A DNA stretch of 64,000 nt from Ginsengibacter hankyongi (GCF_008710285.1 NZ_VYQF01000008.1:108667-172666); one strand, 5' to 3'; numbered from the stretch's first letter, positions 16,925-26,876 are shown. The notes: a model not told the origin generated them from the sequence alone. Program-made: numbers and translations.

Positions 16925-18304
16925 TTGGTGAACTTACGGAACATATCGATAAAAAATAAGCTCATTCTCATGCAGGTATTTACCAGCGTGATTGTTTTGG
17001 GTCTCTGCTTTGCTGCCTTCGTCCTCTCGCATATCCGCGATTACAAAGAGCGAAAAGTGGCAAGCCTGTCGGGCATCGCCCAGGTTATCGCTACCAACAG
17101 TGTTTCAACTCTTCAGTTCCAGGACAATGAGGCTGCAAATGATATTCTTTACGACCTTAAAAAGATCTCTCCTGAAATTATCAATGCCGCGATACTTGAT
17201 CAGGAGGGAAGAGTTTTCGCATCCTATGTAAAAGCCGGGGCAGATTCTTTTCAATTTTCGCCGCCCAAGTCTGCATCCCAAACGAATGAGTTCAGGAACC
17301 GGGAATTGCTCATATTTAACCCCATAACCTACAATAATGAAATGTTGGGTACAGTTTGCCTGCACGCAAGTTTAAGTGAGATGGATGCCTTCGAAAGCTT
17401 CCAGTACAGACTTTCTTTTATGCTCCTTATAGTGGGAGTGGCCCTTTCTTTTTTAATTGCGTTTGTGGTACAACGTTATATTTCGAAGCGGATTTTAAAC
17501 CTGGTGGGTGTCATGAAGGAGGTGAGTGAAACCGGTAATTATAAAATGCAGGTACAGGATGATTATAAGGATGAGATCAATACCCTTACCCGGGTTTTCA
17601 ACGAAATGATGGACCAGATCAACATCAGCCTCCAGAAAAAGGACGAATTTATAGGTATCGCCAGCCACGAATTAAAAACACCGCTTACGAGTATTAAGGC
17701 CTACCTGCAGGTGCTTGATTCCATCGAACAAACTGAACCCAATAGGCAGTACGTAAAAAAAACTTTGGATAATGTAAACCGGCTGCAGCAACTGATATAC
17801 GATCTCCTCGATGTATCAAAAATTCAAAGTGGCCAGATGCATTTGAATGTCACCAAATTTAACGTGGACGATTTAATTGATGATACAATTGCTTCTTTCC
17901 GGTTTGTTGCACGGGATCATACGATCATACGCTCCGGGGAAAAAATCAACCAGCTTATAACTGCCGACCGGCAACGCCTGGAGCAAGTGTTGGTAAACCT
18001 GCTGTCTAATGCAACGAAGTATTCGCCTAACGGGAAGAAAATTATTATTTATACCGGAAAAAGGGGCGGTCAATTGATTATTTCCGTGAGGGATTTTGGA
18101 ATTGGCATACCGAAAGAAGAGCAGGGTAAAGTTTTCGAGCGCTTCTACCGGGCAAAGAAAAATTCGATTCTTATTTCCGGCTTTGGGTTAGGCCTTTATA
18201 TCTGCAAGGATATTATTAAAAGGCACAAAGGTAAAATATGGATAGAAGGAGAGGACAAAGGAACTTCTTTTTATGTTTCATTGCCTTTGGACAAAGAAGG
18301 CTAA
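16925..18304 (+). CDS. membrane sensor histidine kinase with CHASE8-like periplasmic domain
   Basis: The 459-residue kinase has a first transmembrane helix at about 12-34, a periplasmic sensor of about 115 residues (ATNSVSTLQFQDNEAANDIL, AAILDQEGRVFASY) that resembles the CHASE8 domain of YfiN, a second helix near 160-182, a HAMP linker, a HisKA domain with the phospho-His in FIGIASHELKTPLTS (about residue 247), and a HATPase_c domain (NLLSNATKYSP; DFGIGIP; GFGLGLYICK). It starts TTG at 16925, or GTG at 16928. CHASE8 is the YfiR-binding domain in YfiN, which supports pairing with the gene upstream. No DNA-binding domain is present. Confidence 0.88.
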   Translation: MVNLRNISIKNKLILMQVFTSVIVLGLCFAAFVLSHIRDYKERKVASLSGIAQVIATNSVSTLQFQDNEAANDILYDLKKISPEIINAAILDQEGRVFASYVKAGADSFQFSPPKSASQTNEFRNRELLIFNPITYNNEMLGTVCLHASLSEMDAFESFQYRLSFMLLIVGVALSFLIAFVVQRYISKRILNLVGVMKEVSETGNYKMQVQDDYKDEINTLTRVFNEMMDQINISLQKKDEFIGIASHELKTPLTSIKAYLQVLDSIEQTEPNRQYVKKTLDNVNRLQQLIYDLLDVSKIQSGQMHLNVTKFNVDDLIDDTIASFRFVARDHTIIRSGEKINQLITADRQRLEQVLVNLLSNATKYSPNGKKIIIYTGKRGGQLIISVRDFGIGIPKEEQGKVFERFYRAKKNSILISGFGLGLYICKDIIKRHKGKIWIEGEDKGTSFYVSLPLDKEG

Positions 18305-18653
18305 CCTTTATTATAACTGGTACGGGTACCCGCAATTTTAACGGGTACCGGTTACACGAAAAATGATAAATAATTTTTCCGGTCACATTTCCTATAGTTA
18401 AATTTCCTTCCCGATAAAAGTTTGCCTGCTGTTTATATCAAATAAAAAAATATATATAATAACCCTTTGCACTTTTTATAATTTTTTTATAAATTGGCAT
18501 AGACAATTCTCCTCTAATAGAATTTTTTTAATAGCCACCCAGCTATTTTCATACCCCTGTGAATTATAAGCGCATGCAGCTTGCTTCCGGCATATTCTAT
18601 TGCCGGAGATGAATGATGTATGCCCTGGCGTAACAACTTTTAAATTAAATTAT
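18305..18653 (+). other. intergenic region with a hairpin and an A/T-rich promoter-like tract
   Basis: No gene is seen in these 349 bases. GGTACCCG (18325-18332) pairs with CGGGTACC (18342-18349) around a 9-base loop, just after the kinase stop. It lacks a T run, so it may be an mRNA-end hairpin rather than a classical terminator. A strongly A/T-rich stretch at 18440-18535 precedes the next gene but holds no clear TAnnTTTG box. Confidence 0.45.
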
Positions 18654-21600
18654 ATGAAGGAAAATTTCACCTTAAAGTTAAAGTGCTTATTATTCTTATT
18701 GAATTCTGCCATTGCTTTCGATGGTTTTAACCAGTCCGCTGGTGATTTTCAAACCAAAAACGCAACCGGTAACTGGAGCGACTATACTGCATGGAACAGG
18801 CACAACGGCACGTCCTGGGTTCCGGCAACAATAGGCCAGGTTCCCGGCACTACCAATAGTGTATTTGTTCAGGCAGGCCACACGATCGCGGTTGATAATG
18901 CCAACGCTGTCTGTAAAGACCTGGACGTAAATGGCGATAATTCGAGTAAAATTGCTTTTTCCGTTTCAACCGCCATCCTGAATGTAAAAGGAAACATGTT
19001 ACTGGCTTCTGTTACTCATAACTGCTTTGGCATATGGTCTGCCGGTGCCAAAATTGTTTTTTCCGGGAGTACGGGTCAATCATTTACTAACCTATCCGCC
19101 TATTCGGCTTTTCTTAATACGGAAGTGAACAAATCTGCGGGCACATTAAGCCTTGCGGGTAATGCCCTGTCAATTGATGGCACCTTAACATTAACTTCGG
19201 GCAACTTAAGCATTGGAGCAAACGGGACACTTATCATCAACGGTCCGCTGCTGAGCACATCGGGAACAATATCAGGAACTACAACCAGTGATATAAGTAT
19301 TACCGGAACAACAGGCAGTTCAGTTGTATTACCGGTATCCGCCAATATCAGTTTGAGAAATATAACAGTATCGGGTACACGCACACTTATTATGGATGGG
19401 TCGCATAATATCAACCTCAATGGGACCTTCACCATTGCAAATGGAGCAACGTACGATAACGGGGGAGAAAGCCAGGTTACCAACTCCGGGGGAACTGTTG
19501 TAGTTAGCGGCAAATTCCTAAACAGGGATAAAGATAATTTTTGCGGAACCAACGGCGCCCTTTCTTCAAGCTTCAATCCAATACTTAATGCCGGGTGTAC
19601 TATAGAATTTGCCCGGGTCGGTGACCAGTCCTTTACGGTGAGGAGTGATTTCAAAAATATCACCTTTTCAGGAAGTGGTACAAAAACGCCTTCCAGTTCT
19701 TTCACCCCTTCGGGAGCCTTATACATTACCGGGGATGCGATTGTTGACGCTTCCGGTCATAATATCGGTGATGGCACCGCAATCACTGATTTTAAGATGG
19801 ACGGCGGCCGCCTAATATTAGGCACCGGGGGAACGCAACCCGGGATGGATGGGTCTTACAACCTAACGGGTGGCATAATCGAATTTAGTGGCCCGAGTGG
19901 CCAGACGATCCGTCCAAAATCTTATCAAAATATTGAAGTAACCGGGGCCGGGGTGGGCAATTCTAATGGCAATATCACACTGAATGCGAATGGCACCTTT
20001 ACCGTTAAAAACAGTGGCGTTTTCCTGATAAATGACAACAATATTACCGGCGTTGGCGGAACGCAAACCGTTACAGTGGAAAGTGGCGGTATTTTCCGGT
20101 GCGGGAATAACCAGGGCTTCAATGGTTATACAGCAACGCTTTATGATAATTCTTCTGTTGGTTCCTCCATCTCAAAGATCAATTTAAAAACCGGCAGCAC
20201 CGTTGAATACATGAAGGCAGGAGACCAGCCCATAACAAACGCTAACGGGCTTACATACAGCAATCTTATTATAGCCGGCACAGGGATTAAGAAGGCCACC
20301 GGAACCCTTACTATCAAGGGTAATTTAACCAAAGCCGGAACCAGCATATTTGACCATAATAACGGAACAGTGTTGCTTAACGGAACCAATCAAACATTTG
20401 CCGGCCTTACTTACAATAATCTTATACTAACGGGCGGCACCAAGTCCGCTTCAGGTAGTAGCACCATTATTGACAGTATTAAAATAATTGACGGCACCAA
20501 TCTTTCTATAAGCACCAATGATGTAATTACGCTCCATTCTGATGCTATCAAAACGGCAAGGGTAGGACAAATCGGTACCGGAACAATTACCTACACCGGT
20601 GCTGCGAAATTTATGGTGGAACGTTATATCCCCGCAAGGAGAGCGTGGCGGTTTTTGTCAGTTCCAACCATCTCTTCCACGCAAACAATAAAACAGGCCT
20701 GGCAGGAAGGGGCCACCTCCTCTTCATCCGATCCTAAAACGGGGTATGGCATCCAAATTACCAGCGACAGGGCTTCCTGGGCTGCCGATGGTTTCGATGC
20801 ATTATCTTTTTCTCCTTCAGTGAAAACATACAACCCGGTTACCGATACCTATTCAGGAATAACCTCAACGAACAGCCCGTTTGACCCCGCGAAAGGAGGC
20901 TTTATGACCTTTATAAGAGGGGACAGAAGCGCTACTACACTCGGGTCAGCAGTTACCGGCACCACCTTACGAACAGCCGGTGCACTTTTTACCGGTGACC
21001 AGCCACCCGTTAACTTAATTCCCGGGCAGTTTATTCCCGTTAACAATCCTTACGCCTCTGCGCTTGACCTGCGTAATATCTCACGTTCCAACAGTATATC
21101 TTATTATGTTTGGGACCCTAAACGTGGCGGCGGCTATGGCTTTGGAGGCTTCACCACTTTATCGTGGGACGGCTCGGGCGATTACGACGCCGTGCCTGCC
21201 AATACGGGAAGCTACGGAGCCACCAATAATTATATTGCCAGCGGGCAGGCATTTTTTGTATCCGGAACCAGCGGATCTATTCGAATAACCGAAAATGCAA
21301 AAACTGCCGCCACACTTCCAGCCATTCCGTTTACCCCAGTGGGTGTTCCTTTACAAAAATTGCGTGCTAATCTCCATAGTATAAATGCAAATGGCACTTT
21401 CCTTGCAGATGGAGTACTCATTAGCTTTGGTAATAACTACAGCAATGCCGTAGATGGAATGGATGCAAGAAAAATAATGAATGCTTCCGAAAACCTTTCA
21501 ATCAAAAGAGAAAACATACACCTGGTAGTAGAGAGAAGGAATCCATTGCTGGCAGGGGATACTATTTTCTTCCATCTTACCGGCCTCCGTCAACAACCAT

Positions 21601-22349
21601 ACTATTTTGAATTTATTCCTGCTCAATTGAGCCCAAAGGGCCTGGATGCCTACCTCGAAGACTGCTACCTTGCAAAACGTACCCTTTTAAACTTAAATGA
21701 TACAGCCCGCATAAATTTCGCAGTAGATAATAATCCAGCCTCTGCGGCGCCTGGCCGTTTCCGCATTGTTTTTGATGCGGCAGGGGCAGCCCTCCCTGTT
21801 ACCTTTACTAACGTGAAAGCCTACCCTGAAAATGACAACATCGCCGTGGAATGGAAGGTGGCAAATGAAACAGGTATTATAAATTATGAAGTAGAAAGAT
21901 CACCCGGTGGAACTATGTTTATACCTGCCGCTGTTATTACGGCACAGCACACCGCGGTGAGCAATTACAAATGGACAGATGAACAGCCGGTAACCGGGTA
22001 TAATTATTACCGTATAAAAAGCACGGGCAGCGCGGGGGAAGTGCAATACAGCAAAACCATAAAGGCATGGGCAGGCAATAGCAACAATGGGATCACTGTA
22101 TATTCCAATCCTTCAAATAATGGCATCATCCACCTTCAGTTCAATAGCCAGCCCGCAGGAAGGTACCAGCTTGGCGTGGTGGATAACGCAGGGCAGGTCA
22201 TTCAATCCGCCATAGTTCAGCGCACAAACAGCAGCGGTAGTATTGAGACAATTCAATTGGAAAAATCGATTGCAAGCGGCCGTTACCTGCTGCACATCAT
22301 CCGGCCCGACAACACGGAAGTGAATATTGCTATAATTTATGAACCATGA
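18654..22349 (+). CDS. large secreted beta-repeat surface protein with T9SS C-terminal sorting domain
   Basis: From the ATG at 18654 (MKENFTLKLKCLLFLLN) this is about 1231 residues. A signal peptide is followed by a G8-like start (GNWSDYTAWNRHNGTSWV, then VFVQAGHTIAVDN). Next comes a long region rich in Gly, Thr, Ser and Asn with repeating LTLTSGNLSIGANGTLIING-like units, as in beta-helical adhesins or filament proteins. A beta-sandwich region (VTFTNVKAYPENDNIAVEWK) precedes a final 85-residue domain (ITVYSNPSNNGIIHLQF, GRYLLHII) that matches the type A T9SS sorting domain. It should be secreted across the outer membrane by T9SS and anchored or released. The 523-base repeat region downstream separates it from the polysaccharide genes. 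Confidence 0.85.
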   Translation: MKENFTLKLKCLLFLLNSAIAFDGFNQSAGDFQTKNATGNWSDYTAWNRHNGTSWVPATIGQVPGTTNSVFVQAGHTIAVDNANAVCKDLDVNGDNSSKIAFSVSTAILNVKGNMLLASVTHNCFGIWSAGAKIVFSGSTGQSFTNLSAYSAFLNTEVNKSAGTLSLAGNALSIDGTLTLTSGNLSIGANGTLIINGPLLSTSGTISGTTTSDISITGTTGSSVVLPVSANISLRNITVSGTRTLIMDGSHNINLNGTFTIANGATYDNGGESQVTNSGGTVVVSGKFLNRDKDNFCGTNGALSSSFNPILNAGCTIEFARVGDQSFTVRSDFKNITFSGSGTKTPSSSFTPSGALYITGDAIVDASGHNIGDGTAITDFKMDGGRLILGTGGTQPGMDGSYNLTGGIIEFSGPSGQTIRPKSYQNIEVTGAGVGNSNGNITLNANGTFTVKNSGVFLINDNNITGVGGTQTVTVESGGIFRCGNNQGFNGYTATLYDNSSVGSSISKINLKTGSTVEYMKAGDQPITNANGLTYSNLIIAGTGIKKATGTLTIKGNLTKAGTSIFDHNNGTVLLNGTNQTFAGLTYNNLILTGGTKSASGSSTIIDSIKIIDGTNLSISTNDVITLHSDAIKTARVGQIGTGTITYTGAAKFMVERYIPARRAWRFLSVPTISSTQTIKQAWQEGATSSSSDPKTGYGIQITSDRASWAADGFDALSFSPSVKTYNPVTDTYSGITSTNSPFDPAKGGFMTFIRGDRSATTLGSAVTGTTLRTAGALFTGDQPPVNLIPGQFIPVNNPYASALDLRNISRSNSISYYVWDPKRGGGYGFGGFTTLSWDGSGDYDAVPANTGSYGATNNYIASGQAFFVSGTSGSIRITENAKTAATLPAIPFTPVGVPLQKLRANLHSINANGTFLADGVLISFGNNYSNAVDGMDARKIMNASENLSIKRENIHLVVERRNPLLAGDTIFFHLTGLRQQPYYFEFIPAQLSPKGLDAYLEDCYLAKRTLLNLNDTARINFAVDNNPASAAPGRFRIVFDAAGAALPVTFTNVKAYPENDNIAVEWKVANETGIINYEVERSPGGTMFIPAAVITAQHTAVSNYKWTDEQPVTGYNYYRIKSTGSAGEVQYSKTIKAWAGNSNNGITVYSNPSNNGIIHLQFNSQPAGRYQLGVVDNAGQVIQSAIVQRTNSSGSIETIQLEKSIASGRYLLHIIRPDNTEVNIAIIYEP

Positions 22350-22355
22350 GTATCG

Positions 22356-22712
22356 GAACCATGATCAAAGGATTTTCCTGATTGCCCTGATTGAAATGCA
22401 CAACCTACAAAGCGGTAATTCTATAATCCTTTAATCATGCAAATCAAGGTTCAGACAATTCTGAACCATGATTAAAGGATTTTCCTGATTTATCATGATT
22501 GAAATGCACATCTTACGAAGGTGGTAATCCTATAATCATTTAATCATGCAAATCATGGTTCAGACAAATCGTGAACCATGATGAAAGGATTTCTCTGATG
22601 GCCATGATTGAAATCCACATCTTACGAAGCCGCTAATCCTTTAATCCTTTAATCATGCAAATCAGGGTTCAGACTACTAATCCTTCAATCATGTAAATCA
22701 TGATTCAGACAA
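22356..22712. repeat. three tandem ~108-bp palindromic repeat units plus a partial fourth
   Basis: Units begin at 22356, 22463 and 22573 (spacings 107 and 110); a truncated copy covers about 22671-22712. Each unit starts with GAACCATGATnAAAGGATTT and ends with ATCATGCAAATCAnGGTTCAGA, so its two ends are inverted copies (TGAACCATGATT / AATCATGGTTCA). Transcribed, each unit could fold into one long hairpin. The region between the T9SS protein and the wza-like gene has no gene of its own. Confidence 0.85.
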
Positions 22713-22814
22713 TGTAAATTTCAACCCCTCTTTGCAACAGATAATTGAATCTGAAAATAAAGCAGGCAAGGAAAACAGCCCTCTTATAGAAAGTATTTAT
22801 TGAATATTTTCGGC

Positions 22815-22822
22815 TAAATTTG
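22815..22822 (+). promoter_or_regulatory. -7 promoter box of the polysaccharide operon
   Basis: TAAATTTG fits TAnnTTTG exactly, 50 bases before the ATG of the wza-like gene, the first gene of the long plus-strand glycan locus. The -33 element is not clear. Confidence 0.5.
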
Positions 22823-22872
22823 TTTCTGCCAAATAAAAGTGCCGGCAATTCGTTATTGCCAATGTATCCATT

Positions 22873-23682
22873 ATGCAAAATTCAAAGAAAACTTTTTCCC
22901 ACAGGAAGAAATATATCGTGCTGTCAACAGAAAATTCATTATCCATTCCCAAAGGACGGCTCATAGAATGGCTGCTTTCTTTACTTATTTTATTTTCTGT
23001 TACCTCCTGCAGTAGTACCATCAAGAACCGGATCTATTTTAACGATCTGCAAAAAGATACCACTCTCCGCAATATCGTCACCGAGAATTATGACCTTAAG
23101 ATACAGAAGAATGACTTGCTTGGCATAACTGTGGCAAGTCTTAGCCCGGATGTTGCTTATTACAATGCTCCTCAAAATTCTGAAGCCGGGACAAATGGCT
23201 TCCTCGTAGATGAAAAGGGGGATATTAATTTTGTAAAATTAGGTACCTTACATGTGGAAGGATTAACGAGAAAACAGTTAAAAGATACATTGGAAACCCA
23301 ACTCATCCCCTGGCTAAAGGATGCCGTAGTTTCTGTGGGGTTTTTAAACCGGCACGTTACCATGCTTGGTGCTGTAAAATCCCAGATTATTTCGTTGCCG
23401 GGTAATATGACTATACTGGACGCGATCGCCTCCTCCGGTGATATCGGAGCAGGAGGAAAGATAGATAACGTTCTGGTTATAAGGGATACCGCTGGAACAA
23501 AAGAATTCAAAAGATTGAGCCTGAAAGATCATTCAATATTCTATTCTCCTTATTATTACCTTCAGCCAAATGATATCGTATATGTTGAGCCCGTTAAAAT
23601 TAAAACCCAGCTAACAATTCCGCAGGTAATTTCATATATCACCACGGGAATATCCCTTATTATTTTGTTATCACGGTTGTAA
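22873..23682 (+). CDS. polysaccharide export lipoprotein, Wza-like (Poly_export/SLBB)
   Basis: The 269-residue protein has a signal with lipobox (FSVTSC, Cys46), a polysaccharide-export beta domain (YDLKIQKNDLLGITVASLSP, VDEKGDINFVKLGTLHVEGL), an SLBB-like segment (VTMLGAVKSQIISLPGNMTI) and a C-terminal hydrophobic stretch (ISYITTGISLIILLSRL). In Wza the C terminus forms the outer-membrane helical barrel; Bacteroidota versions are shorter, as here. It probably forms the outer-membrane exit for the glycan. The N terminus before the hydrophobic core is unusually long (about 28 residues), so a later start is possible. Wzc follows by 20 bases. Confidence 0.88.
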   Translation: MQNSKKTFSHRKKYIVLSTENSLSIPKGRLIEWLLSLLILFSVTSCSSTIKNRIYFNDLQKDTTLRNIVTENYDLKIQKNDLLGITVASLSPDVAYYNAPQNSEAGTNGFLVDEKGDINFVKLGTLHVEGLTRKQLKDTLETQLIPWLKDAVVSVGFLNRHVTMLGAVKSQIISLPGNMTILDAIASSGDIGAGGKIDNVLVIRDTAGTKEFKRLSLKDHSIFYSPYYYLQPNDIVYVEPVKIKTQLTIPQVISYITTGISLIILLSRL

Positions 23683-23702
23683 TTCAAAAGTGTTATTGAC
23701 TA

Positions 23703-26099
23703 ATGGAAGAAGAAGAATTTTTTAAGGAACGAGGCAGTACTAATATCTTTAAACAGGTAATTTATAAATATTTACCTTTCTGGCCATTATTTGTCATAAC
23801 CACTTCAGTTGCCCTTGCCGTTGCTTTTATTGATCTTCGCTCCCAGATACCCATTTATGTGGCATCAGCCAGGGTTTTGCTCAAAGACCCCCAGAAAGGT
23901 GGCGGAGATTCCAAGGTGCTGGATGCATTGAATATTTTTAGTGAAAAGAAAATTGTGGACAACGAAATCGTCGTCTTGAGATCTGCCGATGTAATGCAGG
24001 AAGTAGTAAAGCAACTTGACTTATATGCAACTGTATTTAATAAAGGGAATGTCCGTACAGAAGAGTTATACAAAGAAAATTCTCCTGTCTGGTTCACTGC
24101 TGCTAATAGGGAAAATTTTAACCTGTGGGGTACCTATTTTTTTTCAGTTAACTGGGCAAAACGGCTGGTTCTGATTGATAACCGTTCAGTCCCGTTTAAC
24201 GATACGTTGATCCTGAATAATGTGCCGGTTATCATAAGGCCGAACAATGATTATAACCAACATCTTCAGGGTAAAAATTACTTCGTGCGGTTTTCTGCTC
24301 CGGGCGCTGTTGCGGGCGGATTAATAGGTGGCCTGAAAATTTCGCCGTATTCTTATTCGTCCACCATTTTAAATGTTACGCTTGAAAATGCTGTTCCTCA
24401 AAAGGCAATGGATGTGCTTACCAAATTATTCGAGATTTATAATTACGATGCAATAGACGACAAGAACCAGATCGCCGATAAAACCATGCATTTTATTGAC
24501 GACCGCCTTGCATTTGTGACCGCCCAACTGGACAGCGTCGAAAAAAATATTGCCACCTATAAATCAAGGAATTCGATTGTTGACCTGGGTTCACAGGCTA
24601 CCAATTATCTCAGTAATGTAAAAAGTCTTGATGATCAGAATTCAGCAATCGAATTAAAACTGGCCGCTTTGGATAATCTTAATGATTATGTAAAGGCAAA
24701 GGGAAAAAAGACCGGTACAGTACCTTCGCTGTTGTTATTATCTGATCCTACCCTTTCAGATCTCTTAAGTAAACTATACGGCGCAGAAACAAAAGCGGCA
24801 TCCCTGCAAAATATTACCGGTGAAAAAAATGATGCACTACTGTTGGCAAATACGGAAGTGACGCAGATTAAGAATGATATTCTTGAAAATATGGCCAATA
24901 TAAGAACGAACCTGGAAATGATGAAAAAGCAGGTTAGTGACAAGTTAGCCGAAAATAACAGCTTACTGAAGGCAGTTCCCGAAAAGGAAAGAGCGTTCCT
25001 GGATATCAGCCGCCAGCAATCCATAAAAAATGATATCTATACTTTCCTGCTGCAAAAACGGGAAGAAACAGCGATCTCTTCGGCGTCCACATCGGCGGAC
25101 CTGCGGGTAGTTGAGGCCCCCGGCTCTTACGGCCCCATCAGGCCTGTGGCCAATAATTTTTATATGGCCGGTCTTGTTATCGGGCTGTTGGCAGGCGCAT
25201 TCCTGGTGCTGCTTAAAGAAATGTTCAGTCGAAACGTGTTGTTCCGGTCAGAAATCGAAGATAAAATTAAAGTGCCCATTATGGGGGAACTGCTGCAAGT
25301 AAAAGATAAGGATCCTATCGTGATTCTCGATGGAAAACGTACCGTCATCGCGGAACAGTTCCGTTCGGTAAGAACCAACCTGAACTTCATGGGGCTTAAT
25401 GAACAACACAATACCCTGATGATTACTTCGAGCATTTCCGGTGAAGGCAAAAGCTTTGTGGCCATTAATCTTGCAATAAGCCTCACCCTTACCGGTAAAA
25501 AGGTTGCCATAATGGAGATGGACCTCCGAAAACCAAAATTAAGCAGGGTTTTGAATGTAAAGAGAACGCCCGGCATCTCCAGTTACCTGGTAAATAAAGC
25601 GCCCCTTGACGAGATCGTTAAAACAACGGAAATACCCGGTTTGTTTGTTGTGTCTGCCGGCCCCATACCGCCCAATCCAACAGAGCTTATACAAAGCGAA
25701 AAATTCAGGGAGTTAATGACTGAATTGAAGAAAAGGTTTGACTTTGTCATCATGGACACGGCACCGGTTTCCCCGGTTACTGATGCACAGTTGCTGCAGG
25801 AATTTGCCGACATTAATTTATTTGTAATAAGGCATGGCATTACTCCCCGTAACTTTCTCTCGATGATCGATGCGCTGCATAAGCAAAAGAAATATAAAAA
25901 TATGTGTATTGTCTTTAATGGCTTAAAACCACGGGGGTTCCAGATTTACGGGTACGGGTTTGGCGGTTACGGCAATGGCTATGGTTACGGGTATGGCTAT
26001 GGTTATGGTTATGGTGGCGAATATGGAGGAGGCTATTACCTGGAAGAGAGAATAGGTATCCGCTCAATATTCAAAGCATTTTTTAAAAGAAATAAATAG
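23703..26099 (+). CDS. polysaccharide co-polymerase/tyrosine autokinase, Wzc-like
   Basis: The 798-residue inner-membrane protein has a Wzz domain (membrane helix at about 25-43), a coiled-coil periplasmic region (about 250-470), a second membrane helix near 490-508 (AGLVIGLLAGAFLVLL), and a cytoplasmic BY-kinase domain. The kinase has Walker A (SSISGEGKS, near 580), Walker A' (VAIMEMDLRKP) and Walker B (FDFVIMDTAP). The C terminus is a Gly-Tyr repeat with 12 tyrosines, the expected autophosphorylation cluster. Wzc-type proteins control chain length and export with Wza. The DNA of the tail is a 6/12-bp repeat (about 25960-26020) that could vary in length. Confidence 0.93.
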   Translation: MEEEEFFKERGSTNIFKQVIYKYLPFWPLFVITTSVALAVAFIDLRSQIPIYVASARVLLKDPQKGGGDSKVLDALNIFSEKKIVDNEIVVLRSADVMQEVVKQLDLYATVFNKGNVRTEELYKENSPVWFTAANRENFNLWGTYFFSVNWAKRLVLIDNRSVPFNDTLILNNVPVIIRPNNDYNQHLQGKNYFVRFSAPGAVAGGLIGGLKISPYSYSSTILNVTLENAVPQKAMDVLTKLFEIYNYDAIDDKNQIADKTMHFIDDRLAFVTAQLDSVEKNIATYKSRNSIVDLGSQATNYLSNVKSLDDQNSAIELKLAALDNLNDYVKAKGKKTGTVPSLLLLSDPTLSDLLSKLYGAETKAASLQNITGEKNDALLLANTEVTQIKNDILENMANIRTNLEMMKKQVSDKLAENNSLLKAVPEKERAFLDISRQQSIKNDIYTFLLQKREETAISSASTSADLRVVEAPGSYGPIRPVANNFYMAGLVIGLLAGAFLVLLKEMFSRNVLFRSEIEDKIKVPIMGELLQVKDKDPIVILDGKRTVIAEQFRSVRTNLNFMGLNEQHNTLMITSSISGEGKSFVAINLAISLTLTGKKVAIMEMDLRKPKLSRVLNVKRTPGISSYLVNKAPLDEIVKTTEIPGLFVVSAGPIPPNPTELIQSEKFRELMTELKKRFDFVIMDTAPVSPVTDAQLLQEFADINLFVIRHGITPRNFLSMIDALHKQKKYKNMCIVFNGLKPRGFQIYGYGFGGYGNGYGYGYGYGYGYGGEYGGGYYLEERIGIRSIFKAFFKRNK

Positions 26100-26197
26100 T
26101 TACCTGTATAAAAAAGCGATTTTTACTTCGGCTACCAGGAATGTAACTGAGGAATAGCGAAGCTTTGCCAAGAAGGGTACGGGTTTTGCAGGGGCAC

Positions 26198-26761
26198 ATG
26201 AACAATTACATACAATCGTTGGTTAAAGAGATGATTCAAATGGAACAAGTTAAAAAAGCTATAGACGAAACCTATGCGTGGTACGCGGTATATACCAAGC
26301 CAAGATGGGAGAAAAAGGTGGCGGAACACCTGCAGGAAAAAGGAATTGAACATTATTGCCCGCTTAACAAAGTTACCCGCCAGTGGAGCGACCGGAAGAA
26401 AGTGGTCCTGGAACCTATATTTAAAGGATATGTTTTTGTAAAGCCCCGCATTGAAAATAAATGGGAGCTTAGAAAGATTCCCGGCATTTTAAACTTTGTA
26501 TTCTGGCTGGGCCGCCCTGCACAAATCAAGGAAGAAGAGATACTCACTATTAAAAAGTTTTTAAACGAATTCAGCAATGTGGAAGTAGAAAAAAAGACGC
26601 TTGTGCCAAACACGCCCGTGCGCATTACACAAGGCATATTGATGAATTACGAGGGCATGGTTATAGAAGTATTTGGCAACCGGGCCGTGGTTAAAATAGA
26701 CAGCCTCGATATCCAGCTCAGCGCCCATTTCGATAAAAAGAACCTGGAATTGATTGGCTAA
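26198..26761 (+). CDS. UpxY-family (NusG-like) transcription antiterminator
   Basis: A NusG N-terminal domain (YAWYAVYTKPRWEKKVAEHL; LEPIFKGYVFVKP; RKIPGILNFVFW) is followed by a KOW domain at the C terminus (PVRITQGILMNYEGMVIEV), as in RfaH and Bacteroides UpxY. In Bacteroides, UpxY proteins bind RNA polymerase in the leader of their own capsule operon and allow read-through of the long transcript. Here it sits third in the locus, so it probably acts on the downstream glycosyltransferase genes. I chose the ATG at 26198 (187 residues); ATGs at 26231 and 26240 are equally compatible with the domain. Confidence 0.9.
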   Translation: MNNYIQSLVKEMIQMEQVKKAIDETYAWYAVYTKPRWEKKVAEHLQEKGIEHYCPLNKVTRQWSDRKKVVLEPIFKGYVFVKPRIENKWELRKIPGILNFVFWLGRPAQIKEEEILTIKKFLNEFSNVEVEKKTLVPNTPVRITQGILMNYEGMVIEVFGNRAVVKIDSLDIQLSAHFDKKNLELIG

Positions 26762-26876
26762 CCAATTAACGGTTTTCCCTGAGCCCTTCGTAGAGCAATG
26801 GGTGCGGCGATCACCCGGCCTGATGAAATCAAATGAGGCTCCTGCCATTTAATACGTACCCAACACAACCACTTAC

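Noticed and set aside
19100..19726. Long antisense open frame within the T9SS protein gene
   Set aside because: It is a by-product of the Thr/Ser/Gly-rich repeats read on the other strand (Val/Pro/Leu-rich), with no domain of its own.
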